A stretch of DNA of 64,000 nucleotides, from contig CAWAFE010000043.1 in NCBI GenBank assembly GCA_963781215.1, positions 80,242 through 144,241 of the forward strand. The letters are read 5' to 3'. Each line of letters opens with the position of its first letter. Position 1 is the stretch's first letter. This stretch comes from AP-15 sp963781215 (lineage in GTDB: Bacteria; Pseudomonadota; Alphaproteobacteria; ATCC43930; CGMCC-115725). The notes under the pieces are model-generated. The model saw only the letters and a list, made by a program, of their open reading frames with translations. It searched no databases and was not told the DNA's origin. Shown in pieces: positions 7,788-16,772 of this stretch. Made by a program: the position numbers and the translations under genes.

Positions 7788-8973
7788 TCAATACGGCTCT
7801 CTCACGAAAATGAAGGTCGTGCCGGTGACAATCGGGGCGCTGGCGCCAACGAAAGAAACGTTGGCGTCTTTGACCTGGCGCGAACCGGCGCGGCCCGATG
7901 CCTGTAAGACGCCTTCGATGATGTGCCAGAGACCGTGGATGCGCCCGGTGCCGAGGCTGCCGCCAAAGGTGTTGAGCGGCAATTCGCCGTCCAATTCGAT
8001 GCGGCCATCCTGGATGAAGTCGAGCGCTTCGCCTTCCCCGCAGAAACCGTAGGATTCGAGACCGTAGATCACCGAGGCCGAGAAGCCGTCGTAGATCTGG
8101 GCCACGTCGACGTCCTTTGGGTCGAAGCCGGACCGCTCCCAGGTCAGCTTGGCCGAGCTGCTGCCACCCTCCATGTAGCTCGAAAGGCTGCCGATGCGGC
8201 CCGCGACCTCAAAGTGCAGCCGCTGGCCATAGCCGGCGAGGTAGGCCGGCTTCGGCTTCAGGTCGCGCGCCCGGTCGGCGGTCGTCAATACGATCGCGAC
8301 CGCCCCCTGCACCGGGATGTCGCAATCGAACAGGCAAAACGGATAGGCCACCATCCGTGAGTTCAGGTAGTCCTCGCGTGTCAGCTCCGTGCCGTAGAAA
8401 TAGGCGTGCGGATTGTGCTGCGTGTGACGGCGCTGGGTCACCGCGAGGGTCGCCATCTTCTCGCGGTTCTGGTTGTTCCGCTCGAGCCAGCGGGTATAGG
8501 CGACCGCCATGCCTTGTCCCGGACCGCCGAAACCATAAGGCGCGGTGAACTGGGCCGCCCCCTGCGCATAGGCGCCGGGAAGGTTCTGATATGTCCCGCG
8601 CGGGTTGTGCATCGCCCGCCACACCACCGCGTATCTGCACACCCCGGCGAGCGAGCGCGTTGACCGCCTGCTGCACCGCACCACCGATGTTGGTCGTGCC
8701 GACCTGGATGTGCCAGCCGAGATCGGGCAATTTCAGCATCGCCATCATGCAGTTGACCGACACGATCGAGATCCCGTCGACCTCCGCGTGGCCCGTCGCC
8801 GGCAGTTCCGGATATGTCGCCAGACCGTCGATGTCGGACATCTGTAGCCCTGAATCCGCGACCGCCTCCTTGACGGCGGTCAGCGCATGGGCCGCGAGCG
8901 GAATATCGGCCGAGCGCGTGACTTTCGAAAAGCCCACGCCGCTGACCGCCACCTTGCACCGGTTCTCCCACAT
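7788..8973 (-). pseudogene. Thiolase-family protein with one +1 frameshift
   Basis: Two overlapping frames together make one thiolase of about 395 residues. The first (ATG 8973) encodes CKVAVSGVGFSKVTRS through VQQAVNALA; the second continues AGVCRYAVVWRAMHNPRGTY to the end at 7788. Removing one base near 8650 joins them. The protein resembles the SCP2-thiolase/acetyl-CoA acetyltransferase-like proteins that work with DUF35 partners in degrading steroid or aromatic side chains, either as thiolases or as retro-aldolases. It is the last gene of a minus-strand operon with a DUF35 gene and two unknown genes. The break could be a sequencing error or a real mutation; both halves are otherwise free of damage, which favours a recent or artificial break. 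Confidence 0.8.
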
Positions 8974-9046
8974 CGCGCTTTCTCCATCACTCGGTCGTTC
9001 GCACTGTCAAAGCGGCGCCGCCATTAAAGGTTGGCGTACCCGATCC

Positions 9047-9553
9047 CTAGTCGATCCGTCCGCTTGCCGCCCCCGCGAAGGGGCCGTTGCCCTCGCGCGT
9101 CAGATGTACGCCGAGCGAGAACGCGTGACCGGCAAAAATTCCTCTGCCGAAACCATTGATCCAATGGTCGCAGATACGAGTGCCAACGGGAGTTAGCGCG
9201 TCGTCGCCGGCCAGCGATTGGAATGTGCGTGTGTCGTAATAGCGTCCCTGGAAGAGTACGTTCCCATCGCCATCGGCGATTTCGCTCCGCCCTTGGGTAT
9301 AACCGCTCAGGTACGCCGGCCTCCAGCCTTCATTCCTGACAACAACTTTCTGACTTAGCTCGCCAAACAGCTTCGCCCGTATCGGGAATTCGACCCCGTT
9401 GGCGAAGCGCAGTATTGTTCGGAAGGCAATTTCGTAATCGCCCTGAACGACATAGGTGACACCACCTTCTTCCTTGACGACGGGGTTTGGTGGCCGGATC
9501 GTTTCAAACGTCACGACACAAGTGAAGTCGCCCAACGGCAAGCGCGTCTCCAT
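9047..9553 (-). CDS. Hypothetical protein in the thiolase-DUF35 operon
   Basis: The product has 168 residues from ATG 9553, with GGGAGG eight bases upstream. It begins METRLPLGDFTCVVTFETIR and reads as a beta-rich soluble protein, with no signal peptide, membrane segment or recognisable catalytic motif. I cannot assign a family. Its place between the DUF35 and thiolase genes suggests a part in the same catabolic or acyl-CoA pathway. The frame is intact, unlike both flanking genes. Confidence 0.6.
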   Translation of the reverse strand: METRLPLGDFTCVVTFETIRPPNPVVKEEGGVTYVVQGDYEIAFRTILRFANGVEFPIRAKLFGELSQKVVVRNEGWRPAYLSGYTQGRSEIADGDGNVLFQGRYYDTRTFQSLAGDDALTPVGTRICDHWINGFGRGIFAGHAFSLGVHLTREGNGPFAGAASGRID

Positions 9554-9609
9554 TTTTCATGCCTCCCGTTCTTCGACCGATCCACTTAGACTAGGTCACC
9601 CCGATGTTT

Positions 9610-10051
9610 CTACTCGGCCGGCGTCGCGGGCGCGAGGCGGAACTGCGGCAAAGTGATGTCGTCATTCAATTTCTCGAACACCACCTCGACACGCCGGCCG
9701 ACCTTTGCCTCGGTATAGTCGCGCTTCCAGCAGATTGCCGGCGAGCAACGCACCGGGCGCATCGTCGAGCTCGACAATGATGCTGGCGTAGGGCACCGCG
9801 GACGCAAACCGCTTGTCGCCGGTGTGATACATGATCGTATAGGCGTAGATCGCGCCTATGCCCCGCACGGGTTCGAATCTCAGGTCCGTCGCGATACATC
9901 GGGTGCAGGTCGCATAGGGCGGATGCTGAAAATGGCCGCAACTCTGGCAGCGCTGCAATTCCAGAACGCCGCGCCTCGCCGCATCCCAGAACGGCTTTGT
10001 CCACTCGTTCGGAACCGGGATCGGCCGGCTCGCCTTGCTCCAGTCGCTCAT
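9610..10051 (-). pseudogene. Zn-ribbon / OB-fold (DUF35) protein with one +1 frameshift
   Basis: The start (ATG 10051) overlaps the stop of the preceding gene by four bases (ATGA). The first frame carries the rubredoxin-like zinc ribbon (CQSC ... CTRC, about residues 35-52) and the OB-fold start. After AGNLLE the reading continues in another frame as RDYTEAKVGRRVEVVFEK and ends LAPATPAE at 9610. Deleting one base near 9725 restores a DUF35 protein of about 146 residues. DUF35 proteins bind acyl-CoA and act as partners of thiolase-like enzymes; the thiolase gene 640 bases downstream is the obvious partner. As with that gene, only one base separates this from an intact frame. Confidence 0.8.
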
Positions 10052-10518
10052 TCTGTCCGCTTTCCACGATCTCGGAGGTGCGCCGGCAAGGGCATCCGAG
10101 GCAACAGCGTTTTGACGGCCGGCCTGGCCCGGTTCGACGCTGGAGATTCCGGTATCGGCGAGCCCTTAGCAAGCGCCTCCGCCACGATCTGGCGTATTTC
10201 AGGAAGCCCCGCCGGTGCCGTGAGGCCGAACTGGAAAATCTGTCGGAAGGAGTCGGGGTGGCTCCAGATGGCTGCCAACACGGCGTATCGCATATTCGGG
10301 GCAGGATGCCGGATCGCGCATTCGACCAGCTCGGTGACGTCATTGCCGTCGAGCATTACTTCCGTCGGTATTTCCGGCGGCATGGGACCGCCAATTGGAT
10401 CGCCGGTCAGACGGATCTGTGGCAGCTGCGTGTAATAATCGCGCGTCAGCACACTATCAGCGGGTTCCGCCTTTGCCCGCGCCTCCAGATCGGTGTGCTC
10501 ACCCCTTATCACCAGCAT
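10048..10518 (-). CDS. Hypothetical protein, first gene of the thiolase-DUF35 operon
   Basis: The product has 156 residues from ATG 10518, with GGAGG upstream. The middle part (VTELVECAIRHPAPNMRYAV near residue 60) looks like a folded helical domain; the C-terminal 25 residues are proline- and arginine-rich. There is no signal peptide and no family I recognise. Its stop overlaps the start of the DUF35 gene (ATGA), which ties it to that operon. Confidence 0.6.
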   Translation of the reverse strand: MLVIRGEHTDLEARAKAEPADSVLTRDYYTQLPQIRLTGDPIGGPMPPEIPTEVMLDGNDVTELVECAIRHPAPNMRYAVLAAIWSHPDSFRQIFQFGLTAPAGLPEIRQIVAEALAKGSPIPESPASNRARPAVKTLLPRMPLPAHLRDRGKRTE

Positions 10519-10626
10519 CGTTCATCGCCTCCGACAGTGAAAACCGATCACTGGGTTACACGCCCTTCCGCCGGAACCGAGGGCTCGCGGTCGAGGCGTG
10601 GCTCGTCTCCTGACCGGTACGTGCTC

Positions 10627-11190
10627 TCAGAACTCGAACGACCGCTGCGCCGGCCGCGACGGCTCGAGACGAACGCCCTCCAGCTCGAGCATGCGGATCT
10701 TGGCCGCCGAGCCGCCTGGCGCGGAAAAACCGCCAACCTTGCCGCCGGCCGCCAAGACCCGGTGGCAGGGGATGATCAGCGCCACCGGGTTCTTGGCCAT
10801 GGCCTGGCCGACATCGCGCGCGGCCTCGGGCCCGGCGCCGAGCTCCTTCGCCAAATCGCCATAGGTCGTCGTGCGGCCCCATCCGACCCGACGCGCCGCG
10901 GCATAGATCTGCCTGAAGAACGCGTCCTGATCATCGAGATCGAGCCTGAAGCCAGAAAAATCCGTTTCCTCGCCCGCAAAATAGCGCTTCACGCCGGCGA
11001 CTGCCTCGACCACCTCCGGGGTCGGCGTGCCGGGTTCGGCGCCGGGCGCCCGGCGGCGCATAATTCGTTCGGTTGCGTGGGCGCTTCTTGTCGGCAACTG
11101 GAAGCGCGTGATGCCCGAATTGTTCCAGGCGATGCCGCAGAAGCCGCTCTTCGTTTCGAAGACGAGATAATGTTGCGCCCTCGTGCCCAT
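10627..11190 (-). CDS. ogt: Methylated-DNA--protein-cysteine methyltransferase
   Basis: The product has 187 residues from ATG 11190, chosen because AGGG lies seven bases upstream; in-frame ATGs at 11220 and 11250 lack a good site. The N-terminal ribonuclease-H-like domain is followed by the alkyltransferase domain. The active site IIPCHRV near residue 140 contains the acceptor cysteine, preceded by the WGRTTTYGDLA DNA-binding helix near residue 103 and followed by GKVGGFSAPGG. It removes alkyl groups from O6 of guanine by suicide transfer to its own cysteine. It is separate from the thiolase operon (108 bases downstream of it) and close behind the M15-like gene. Confidence 0.92.
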   Translation of the reverse strand: MGTRAQHYLVFETKSGFCGIAWNNSGITRFQLPTRSAHATERIMRRRAPGAEPGTPTPEVVEAVAGVKRYFAGEETDFSGFRLDLDDQDAFFRQIYAAARRVGWGRTTTYGDLAKELGAGPEAARDVGQAMAKNPVALIIPCHRVLAAGGKVGGFSAPGGSAAKIRMLELEGVRLEPSRPAQRSFEF

Positions 11191-11246
11191 GACACGGCCC
11201 TCGCAATTTCGGTCTGTCATGGAAATCGTGGGGCGAGCTCCGGAAC

Positions 11247-11990
11247 TCAACCCTTCCCCTGCGTCGAGCGTGGCTGCGTAAAACCTGTCCGCTCCGGAGT
11301 GCGGCCGCCGGCTCGATCGGCGCGCGGCAACAAGCCGCCTTCCGGTCGTCGCCGGCAGTACGGGCGATCCCTTGGAGCAACAAGCGCCGGGAACCCGCGA
11401 TACTGGCCGCTGTGATCGCCATCATGGTTCGGCAGTCCGGGTTTCGTCAGCAGACCGCGCGGTAGGGCGAAGCTCGATATGCGGCGGCGGGGAAGCTCGT
11501 GCCAGCCGATATTGAAAGCAGCGAGCTTCGGGAAGAACTGAAGCTCGCTGTAGGGCAGATGGTCGTGGATCCACCACGCCATCGCCTGCCAGGCAACACC
11601 CTTCTCCAAGCGGTCGACCAGCCAGGGAACGACCACGCTGGTCATCGCCCCCATGCCGCCGTCTTTGCTGCGTTGATCCCAAATATGCCGCCCCCGGTTG
11701 CGCTCATTCGAACCGCAGCTCTGAAAGTGCGCATTCCCGTAGGCATTGACTTCAGGCGAGCGATATGCCGACCGGATCGCCAACCGGCCGAACGTCGCCT
11801 GCAAGGGTTCCAGGAGATCCTGGCAAAGTCTTCGGCCGGCGGCAATCGCGAGGTCGGGATCATCGGGCAGGTTGGTCATCCCGTTCATCGCCGCGATTTC
11901 GCTGTGAAGAAAATCGCGCATGAAAAAGGATTGCGACAGCCGAACCCGCCCCAGGGCCTCGGCACTTCGAACCGATTTGGGCGTCTTCAT
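11247..11990 (-). CDS. Peptidase M15-like hypothetical protein
   Basis: The product has 247 residues. It opens with LSQSFFMRDFLHSEIA and carries LEPLQATFGRLAIRSAYRSP near residue 62, then GRHIWDQ near 98 and AMAWWIHDHLPYSELQFFP near 137. This pattern resembles the D-Ala-D-Ala carboxypeptidase/M15A-like fold (SAYRS ... H ... D ... H), but the exact zinc ligands cannot be proved here. The last 55 residues are proline- and arginine-rich and may be read in the wrong frame after a small indel. It has no signal peptide, so a cytosolic or phage-type role is possible. It ends just upstream of the ogt coding region on the same strand. Confidence 0.55.
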   Translation of the reverse strand: MKTPKSVRSAEALGRVRLSQSFFMRDFLHSEIAAMNGMTNLPDDPDLAIAAGRRLCQDLLEPLQATFGRLAIRSAYRSPEVNAYGNAHFQSCGSNERNRGRHIWDQRSKDGGMGAMTSVVVPWLVDRLEKGVAWQAMAWWIHDHLPYSELQFFPKLAAFNIGWHELPRRRISSFALPRGLLTKPGLPNHDGDHSGQYRGFPALVAPRDRPYCRRRPEGGLLPRADRAGGRTPERTGFTQPRSTQGKG

Positions 11991-12238
11991 GTTTTTGACT
12001 CCGCATCCGGCCGCGAGCCTATCGTCTCATTGGAGGAAGACAAGGAGAGTCATCTATCGGGATATCCAGCGAGCCCAGCGCCCTGAGCTTGGCTATCAAC
12101 CGAACGGCTGTACCCCACCGAAAACCGGCAACGGTCGAGAGAACGCCCTGAAGCAATATGCCAGGCGCGCTGCACCGCCATCGGGGCGCCTTGCCGCCGC
12201 GCCGCGCGCACTGGAGGCTGTCCGCCGAAACTCACGGA

Positions 12239-12316
12239 GGACGTCCCGGCGTCTCGCCGGCGACGCTCTATCGACACCTCCCCGCCGCACGAACCGCGAA
12301 TACCCCGAATGTTGCA
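12239..12316 (+). pseudogene. Relic of a serine-recombinase (resolvase) C-terminus
   Basis: A short stretch translates as GRPGVSPATLYRHLPAART, which is the Hin/resolvase-type C-terminal DNA-binding HTH. Nothing recognisable of the catalytic domain remains upstream, in 11991-12238. A closely similar relic lies at 26361-26511, and each is near one copy of the 0.9-kb direct repeat. Here the relic runs straight into that repeat. Confidence 0.6.
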
Positions 12317-13192
12317 GACTTCAGTGGAACGAAGCCGACCGCCGCGGTGTTCCCGCCAGAGCGGGAAGCCATGGACGATTTTGCGCCAGGCTTGCCGCTT
12401 TGAGTCGGCGACAAGCGGGGTACACCATGAAGATCGTCGTCATCGGCGGCACCGGCCTGATCGGCTCGAAGACCGTCGCCATTCTGCGTCAGGGGGGCCA
12501 CGAGGTCGTCGCCGCCTCGCCCAAAAGCGGCATCAACAGCATCACCGGCGAGGGTCTCAAAGCGGCCATGGCCGGCGCGCAGGTGGTGATCGACCTCACC
12601 AATTCGCCCTCATTTGAAGACAGGGCGGTGCTGGAATTCTTCGAGACCTCGGGGCGCAACCTTCTCGCGGCGGAGGCCGCAGCGGGCGTGCGGCACCATG
12701 TCGCGCTCTCCATCGTCGGAACCGACCGGAGCGACAATGGCTATTTCCGCGCCAAGGTCGCCCAAGAGAAACTGATCGTGGCCTCCGGCATCCCCTACAC
12801 GATCATCCGCGCGACCCAGTTCCTGGAATTCCTCGGCGGCATCGCGGACTCAAGTGCGGACGGAAACGTGGTCAGGCTTCCGCCCGGTCCTGTTCCAGCC
12901 CATCGCGGCGGACGACATTGCTCCGATCGTCGCCGAGGTGGCGCTCGCGCGCGCCGCGAAATGGCATCGTCGAGATCGCCGGCCCGGAACGAGCACCGTT
13001 CAACGAAATCGTCGCCCGCTATCTGAAGGCGGTCGGCGACCCGCGCGAGGTGGTGAGCGCCCCCGAGGCCCGATACTGGGGCGGCCGGGTCGAGGAGCGT
13101 TCGCTCGTGCCGTTGGGCGAAGCCCGCCTCGGCCACATCGGTTTGGACGAATGGCTCCGCCGTTCACAGGCAGAAGCCTGATCCCGCATCCG
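12297..13192 (+). repeat. Direct repeat copy A (partner at 27565-28453)
   Basis: About 0.9 kb is nearly identical to 27565-28453 in the same orientation, 15.3 kb apart. The match starts near CGAATACCCCGA and ends at ATCCCGCATCCG, just after the stop of the NAD(P)-binding gene. Similarity is lower in the first 130 bases and very high over the gene. The copies differ mainly by single-base indels. Confidence 0.85.
12427..13181 (+). pseudogene. NAD(P)-binding SDR/NmrA-like oxidoreductase, copy A, two frameshifts
   Basis: The gene starts at ATG 12427 with the Rossmann motif MKIVVIGGTGLIGSKT and reads intact for about 155 residues, to GNVVRLPP. An extra G near 12887 shifts the frame (the next part is VLFQPIAADDIAPIV in another frame), and a second extra base near 12950 shifts it again, after which NGIVEIAGPERAPFNEIV to RRSQAEA is in the third frame. 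The reconstructed protein has about 250 residues and is an atypical SDR (NmrA/SDR_a5-like) acting on an unknown substrate. Copy B at 27694 is intact where this one is broken, and the reverse. A truncated cupin gene follows 33 bases downstream. Confidence 0.8.
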
Positions 13193-13214
13193 CCAACCGA
13201 AGGATAGGGGCTCC

Positions 13215-13388
13215 ATGAAACACATCCTCTGTTTGGTGCTTTTCGGCACCCTGCCGTTCAGCAGCGTCCCCGCGGAGGCGCCGAAGTCGAAGAACGCCAA
13301 CGTGGCCCTCGTCTACCAGCACGAGCTGCCGAACGTTCCCAGCAAGGGCATAAAGGGCGGGCTCGCCGAATACGGCCGGGGCGGCTAA
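13215..13388 (+). pseudogene. Truncated exported cupin-like gene
   Basis: A 57-codon frame starts at ATG 13215 behind AGGATAGGGG. A signal peptide (MKHILCLVLFGTLPFSSVPA) precedes a segment LVYQHELPNVPSKG and then LAEYGRGG, which matches the first strand region of small cupins (usually ALPNVPGK ... YAPGG). A TAA comes exactly where the cupin metal-binding SPPHRH-like segment should begin; the following codons read SPPSDPR, so the domain has decayed. It lies 33 bases behind the NAD(P)-binding gene of repeat copy A but outside the repeat. Confidence 0.5.
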
Positions 13389-13489
13389 TCGCCGCCGTCC
13401 GATCCGAGGAGGCCAATTGCCGACGGCGCCGGGAGGGATAATTATCGGGCTTGAACACACCCGAAATCGGGGACGGAGGGTCAAATACG

Positions 13490-15040
13490 GTGGCGGACGC
13501 AATGCCCGTTGAGACGACCGAGAAGACCGGAGTGAGCAGGGGCGAATCCAATCCGGTCGACGCGCCCCCCGCAAGTGAAAGGGTGTCAGGCGAGCACGAG
13601 GCGCGACAATCGGTGAGCCCACCGCCGGATCAGCGGCCCTCGCGGCGACGACGGTTGCTGATTGGCGTGCTGGGCGTCCTGATTCTGGTAGTCGCCTGCG
13701 TATTTGGCATTCCGTGGATCCGCTTCGCTCTCAATACCGTTTCGACGGATGACGCCTACGTCAACGGCCATGTGACCTTCGTCGCGCCCCGGGTCGCCGG
13801 CCAGATCTCCCGGGTGCTGGTCGACGACAACTACCGTGTGCACAAAGGCGAGCTGCTCGCCGAGCTCGACAAGGAGCCGTTTGAGGACGCGGTTGCTGTG
13901 AAAAGAGCCGCCGTCGATACTGCAGCCGCGAACCTGAGCGCGGCGAAAGCCACGGCGCGGGATATCGAAGCACAAGCATGGGCCCGGCGCTGGGGACTGC
14001 AGAACGCCGTACAGGATGTCGACGACAAAATCGCGCTTTTGCATGCTCGGGTAGCTGCTCTCGACAAGAGCGGGGCCGACTTGACGCTCGCACAAGCCGA
14101 CTTCTATCGGGCGCAGCGGTTGCTGGGTTCCCCGGCCGAAAGCCGTCAGGAGTTCGACCGGGCTCAAAGAACCTTATCTACGGCCAACGCACAAGTCACC
14201 GAATCGCTGGCCGAAGTTTACCAGGTTCGGGCCTCTTTGGGACTGCCAGCACAACCCGATGGCGGCAAAGGTCTTGACCAAGTCCCGCCGGATCTCGATC
14301 AGACCTTTTCTTCCGTCCTCGTGGCGCAGGCGAACCTGATTCAGAGTGCGGCTCAGCTTGGTGTCATCCATTCCGTTGAACAGACCCCGAAGCAGATGCT
14401 CGAGCAGTTTGAAAAACAGGGCGACATCGATCGTACGTTCGCTCGCCTCGAGGCCGAGGCTCCGGCCGTCAAGCAGGCCGAGGCCAAGCTCGAATTCGCC
14501 AAACGCGAGCTCGCGCAGGCCGAACTGGATCTTGGTTATTGCGACATCGTCGCGAAAATCGACGGAGTGGTCACGCGCCGGAACGTCAATCCGGGCGATT
14601 ACGTTCAAGTCGGGCAGAATTTGATGGCGATCCGCTCCCTCCGCGAGATTTGGGTCGATGCCAATTTCAAAGAGACGGAGCTAGGCGACCTGCGCATCGG
14701 TCTGCCGGCCGATTTGTATGTCGACATGTACGGCGGCCGGCGCGTCTTCAAGGGTCGGGTCTCCGGCTTCACGATGGGAACCGGTTCGACGCTCGCCTTG
14801 CTGCCGGCAGAGAATGCGACCGGCAACTTCGTCAAAGTGGTCCAGCGGCTGCCGGTCCGGATCGATCTCGAAGGATACGACCCGGACAAGGACCCCCTGT
14901 TCATCGGCACGTCGGTTGTCCCCTACATCTACATCAACAAGCCGCCTACCGGGCCCGATGCCGGGAAGTTTCTGCAAACCGTTCTGCCTCAGACACAAAC
15001 CGGCGGGTCGACCGGAAACCCGCCGGGCGCAAAGAAATGA
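13490..15040 (+). CDS. HlyD/EmrA-family membrane fusion protein
   Basis: The product has 516 residues from GTG 13490 (GGAGGG nine bases upstream); TTG 13451 and ATG 13502 are in-frame alternatives. A cytoplasmic tail ends in RRRR and is followed by one membrane helix (about residues 57-77). The periplasmic part has the biotinyl-lipoyl-like half-motif TDDAYVNGHVTFVAPRVAG, a long alpha-hairpin (about residues 130-335), and the second half near YCDIVAKIDGVVTRRNVNPGDYV cut here for length at residue ~365. It is the adaptor of a tripartite drug or toxic-compound efflux pump. The stop overlaps the start of the MFS gene (ATGA), so the two are coupled. An outer-membrane partner is not present locally. 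Confidence 0.9.
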   Translation: MADAMPVETTEKTGVSRGESNPVDAPPASERVSGEHEARQSVSPPPDQRPSRRRRLLIGVLGVLILVVACVFGIPWIRFALNTVSTDDAYVNGHVTFVAPRVAGQISRVLVDDNYRVHKGELLAELDKEPFEDAVAVKRAAVDTAAANLSAAKATARDIEAQAWARRWGLQNAVQDVDDKIALLHARVAALDKSGADLTLAQADFYRAQRLLGSPAESRQEFDRAQRTLSTANAQVTESLAEVYQVRASLGLPAQPDGGKGLDQVPPDLDQTFSSVLVAQANLIQSAAQLGVIHSVEQTPKQMLEQFEKQGDIDRTFARLEAEAPAVKQAEAKLEFAKRELAQAELDLGYCDIVAKIDGVVTRRNVNPGDYVQVGQNLMAIRSLREIWVDANFKETELGDLRIGLPADLYVDMYGGRRVFKGRVSGFTMGTGSTLALLPAENATGNFVKVVQRLPVRIDLEGYDPDKDPLFIGTSVVPYIYINKPPTGPDAGKFLQTVLPQTQTGGSTGNPPGAKK

Positions 15041-16644
15041 CTGTCGCGGCGTTTTCACCCACGAGGTCTCGGGCTGCGGCGAACCCCTGGCTGGTGGCCG
15101 CCGTCGTCGTGCTGCCGACCTTCATGGAGGTGATCGACACCACGATTGCGCTGGTCGCGTTGCGCTATATCGCGGGCGGCCTGTCGGCGACGGTCGATGA
15201 CGGCGAGTGGGTTATCACCAGTTACCTTGCCGCCAATGCCGTCATCCTGCCGATTACGGGTTGGCTGAGCGCGCATCTCGGTCGCCGCAATTACTTCCTC
15301 GCGTCGATTGCGATATTCACCCTGAGCTCGCTGCTGTGCGGATTCGCCGGGAGTCTCGGTCAGCTCATCCTGTTTCGCGTGATCCAGGGCCTGGCGGGCG
15401 GCGGTCTGCAGCCGAGCAGTCAGGGGGTGCTGCTCGACGCTTTCCCGACCGAAAAGCAAGGCGTGGCAATGACCTTGTTCGGCTTTGCGGTCTTGATTGC
15501 GCCGATCGTCGGTCCGACGCTGGGCGGCTGGATAACGGACTCCTACTCGTGGCGCTGGGTCTTTTTGATCAACGTGCCGATCGGCCTCCTGGCACTCGCC
15601 GGATGTTATGCCCTGCTTCGCGACCCAGACTATCTCGTCGCCCAGCGTGCGGAGTTGCGGAAGCAGCCATTCCGCTTTGATTCGATCGGTTTTTCGCTGC
15701 TGGTCATCGTCATGGTCTGCTGGGAAGTGATGCTGAGCAAAGGCCAGGAATGGGACTGGCTGGGCGATCCGTTCTGGCGCGTCCAGACGCTGGCCATTTT
15801 GGCTGCGGTAGGATTGGTTGGGCTGGTCTTTTGGGAGCTGCGTCACCGCAACCCCGTGGTCAATTTCCGAGCGCTGGGCGAACGCAACTTCGCGGCCTGC
15901 TGCATCATCATCTTTTGCGCTTACCTTGCGCTCTTTGCGGCCACCAAGTCGCTGCTCGGTCTGCTGCAATCCCTGTTTGGTTACGATGCGCTGAGCACCG
16001 GATTGGTCATGTCGCCGAGTGGCATCTTTGCGGTGTTAGCGATGCCGATTGTCGGGCGCCTGATCGGCCGGAGAATGGATGCTCGCTGGCTGATCGGCGC
16101 GGGCATGCTGCTCATGACCGCCGGAAATTATTGGATGTCTCAACTCAACCTGGACATCAGCCCAGGGCAAGCCATTTGGCCTCGCGTGCTCGTGGTTTTG
16201 GGATTGTCGGTATGTTTTGCGCCCGCAAATGTAGCGGCTTACCTCTATATGCCAATGGCGTTGCGCGGTGCTGCTATCGGCTTATTGAGTCTCCTGCGCA
16301 ACGAGGGAGGCAGCGTCGGGGTATCGTTGGCTCAAACCTTCCAAGAGCGGCGTGATCAATTCCACACCTTACGTCTGGGTGAGTATCTCGATCCCTTCAA
16401 CGCGGCCGCGCACTCCTTCATCGCGCACGCCCAGGCGTTCTTCTCGCAGCAGATCGCCGACCCGGTTGCCGCGGGGCAACTGGGTCTGCAGGAACTCGAA
16501 AATCTGCGGCAACGGCAGGCATCCTCGCTTGCCTATTTCGACTGCTTTTGGATGATCGCCGTGTTGACGTTTGTGGTCGCGTTCGTGGTACTGTTTATGA
16601 AACGTTCTGTGGCTGAGAAAGACGCTCGCCTTACCGGCGAATGA
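15037..16644 (+). CDS. DHA2-family MFS efflux transporter, EmrB-like
   Basis: The product has 535 residues from ATG 15037, which overlaps the upstream TGA. About 14 membrane helices are expected. Motif D1-like FMEVIDTTIALVAL lies near residue 27, and GWLSAHLGRRNYFL near 70 is MFS motif A; motif C (GPTLGGWITD) lies near 158. This is the DHA2 (EmrB/QacA) group of proton-driven drug exporters. With the preceding HlyD protein it forms an EmrAB-type system exporting hydrophobic compounds across both membranes. Substrate is unknown. A 128-base gap separates it from the potassium channel gene. Confidence 0.92.
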   Translation: MTVAAFSPTRSRAAANPWLVAAVVVLPTFMEVIDTTIALVALRYIAGGLSATVDDGEWVITSYLAANAVILPITGWLSAHLGRRNYFLASIAIFTLSSLLCGFAGSLGQLILFRVIQGLAGGGLQPSSQGVLLDAFPTEKQGVAMTLFGFAVLIAPIVGPTLGGWITDSYSWRWVFLINVPIGLLALAGCYALLRDPDYLVAQRAELRKQPFRFDSIGFSLLVIVMVCWEVMLSKGQEWDWLGDPFWRVQTLAILAAVGLVGLVFWELRHRNPVVNFRALGERNFAACCIIIFCAYLALFAATKSLLGLLQSLFGYDALSTGLVMSPSGIFAVLAMPIVGRLIGRRMDARWLIGAGMLLMTAGNYWMSQLNLDISPGQAIWPRVLVVLGLSVCFAPANVAAYLYMPMALRGAAIGLLSLLRNEGGSVGVSLAQTFQERRDQFHTLRLGEYLDPFNAAAHSFIAHAQAFFSQQIADPVAAGQLGLQELENLRQRQASSLAYFDCFWMIAVLTFVVAFVVLFMKRSVAEKDARLTGE

Positions 16645-16772
16645 GCCGGCTTGCGGGCGACCATGGCACGACGTCCATCCTCGCTTTCACCCGGCCAGCT
16701 CGATCGGTGTTCTCGCCGGCGTTAGTTGCAGGAGAGGAACTTCGGCGAAACTGATCGCGTGGCAGCAATGCA

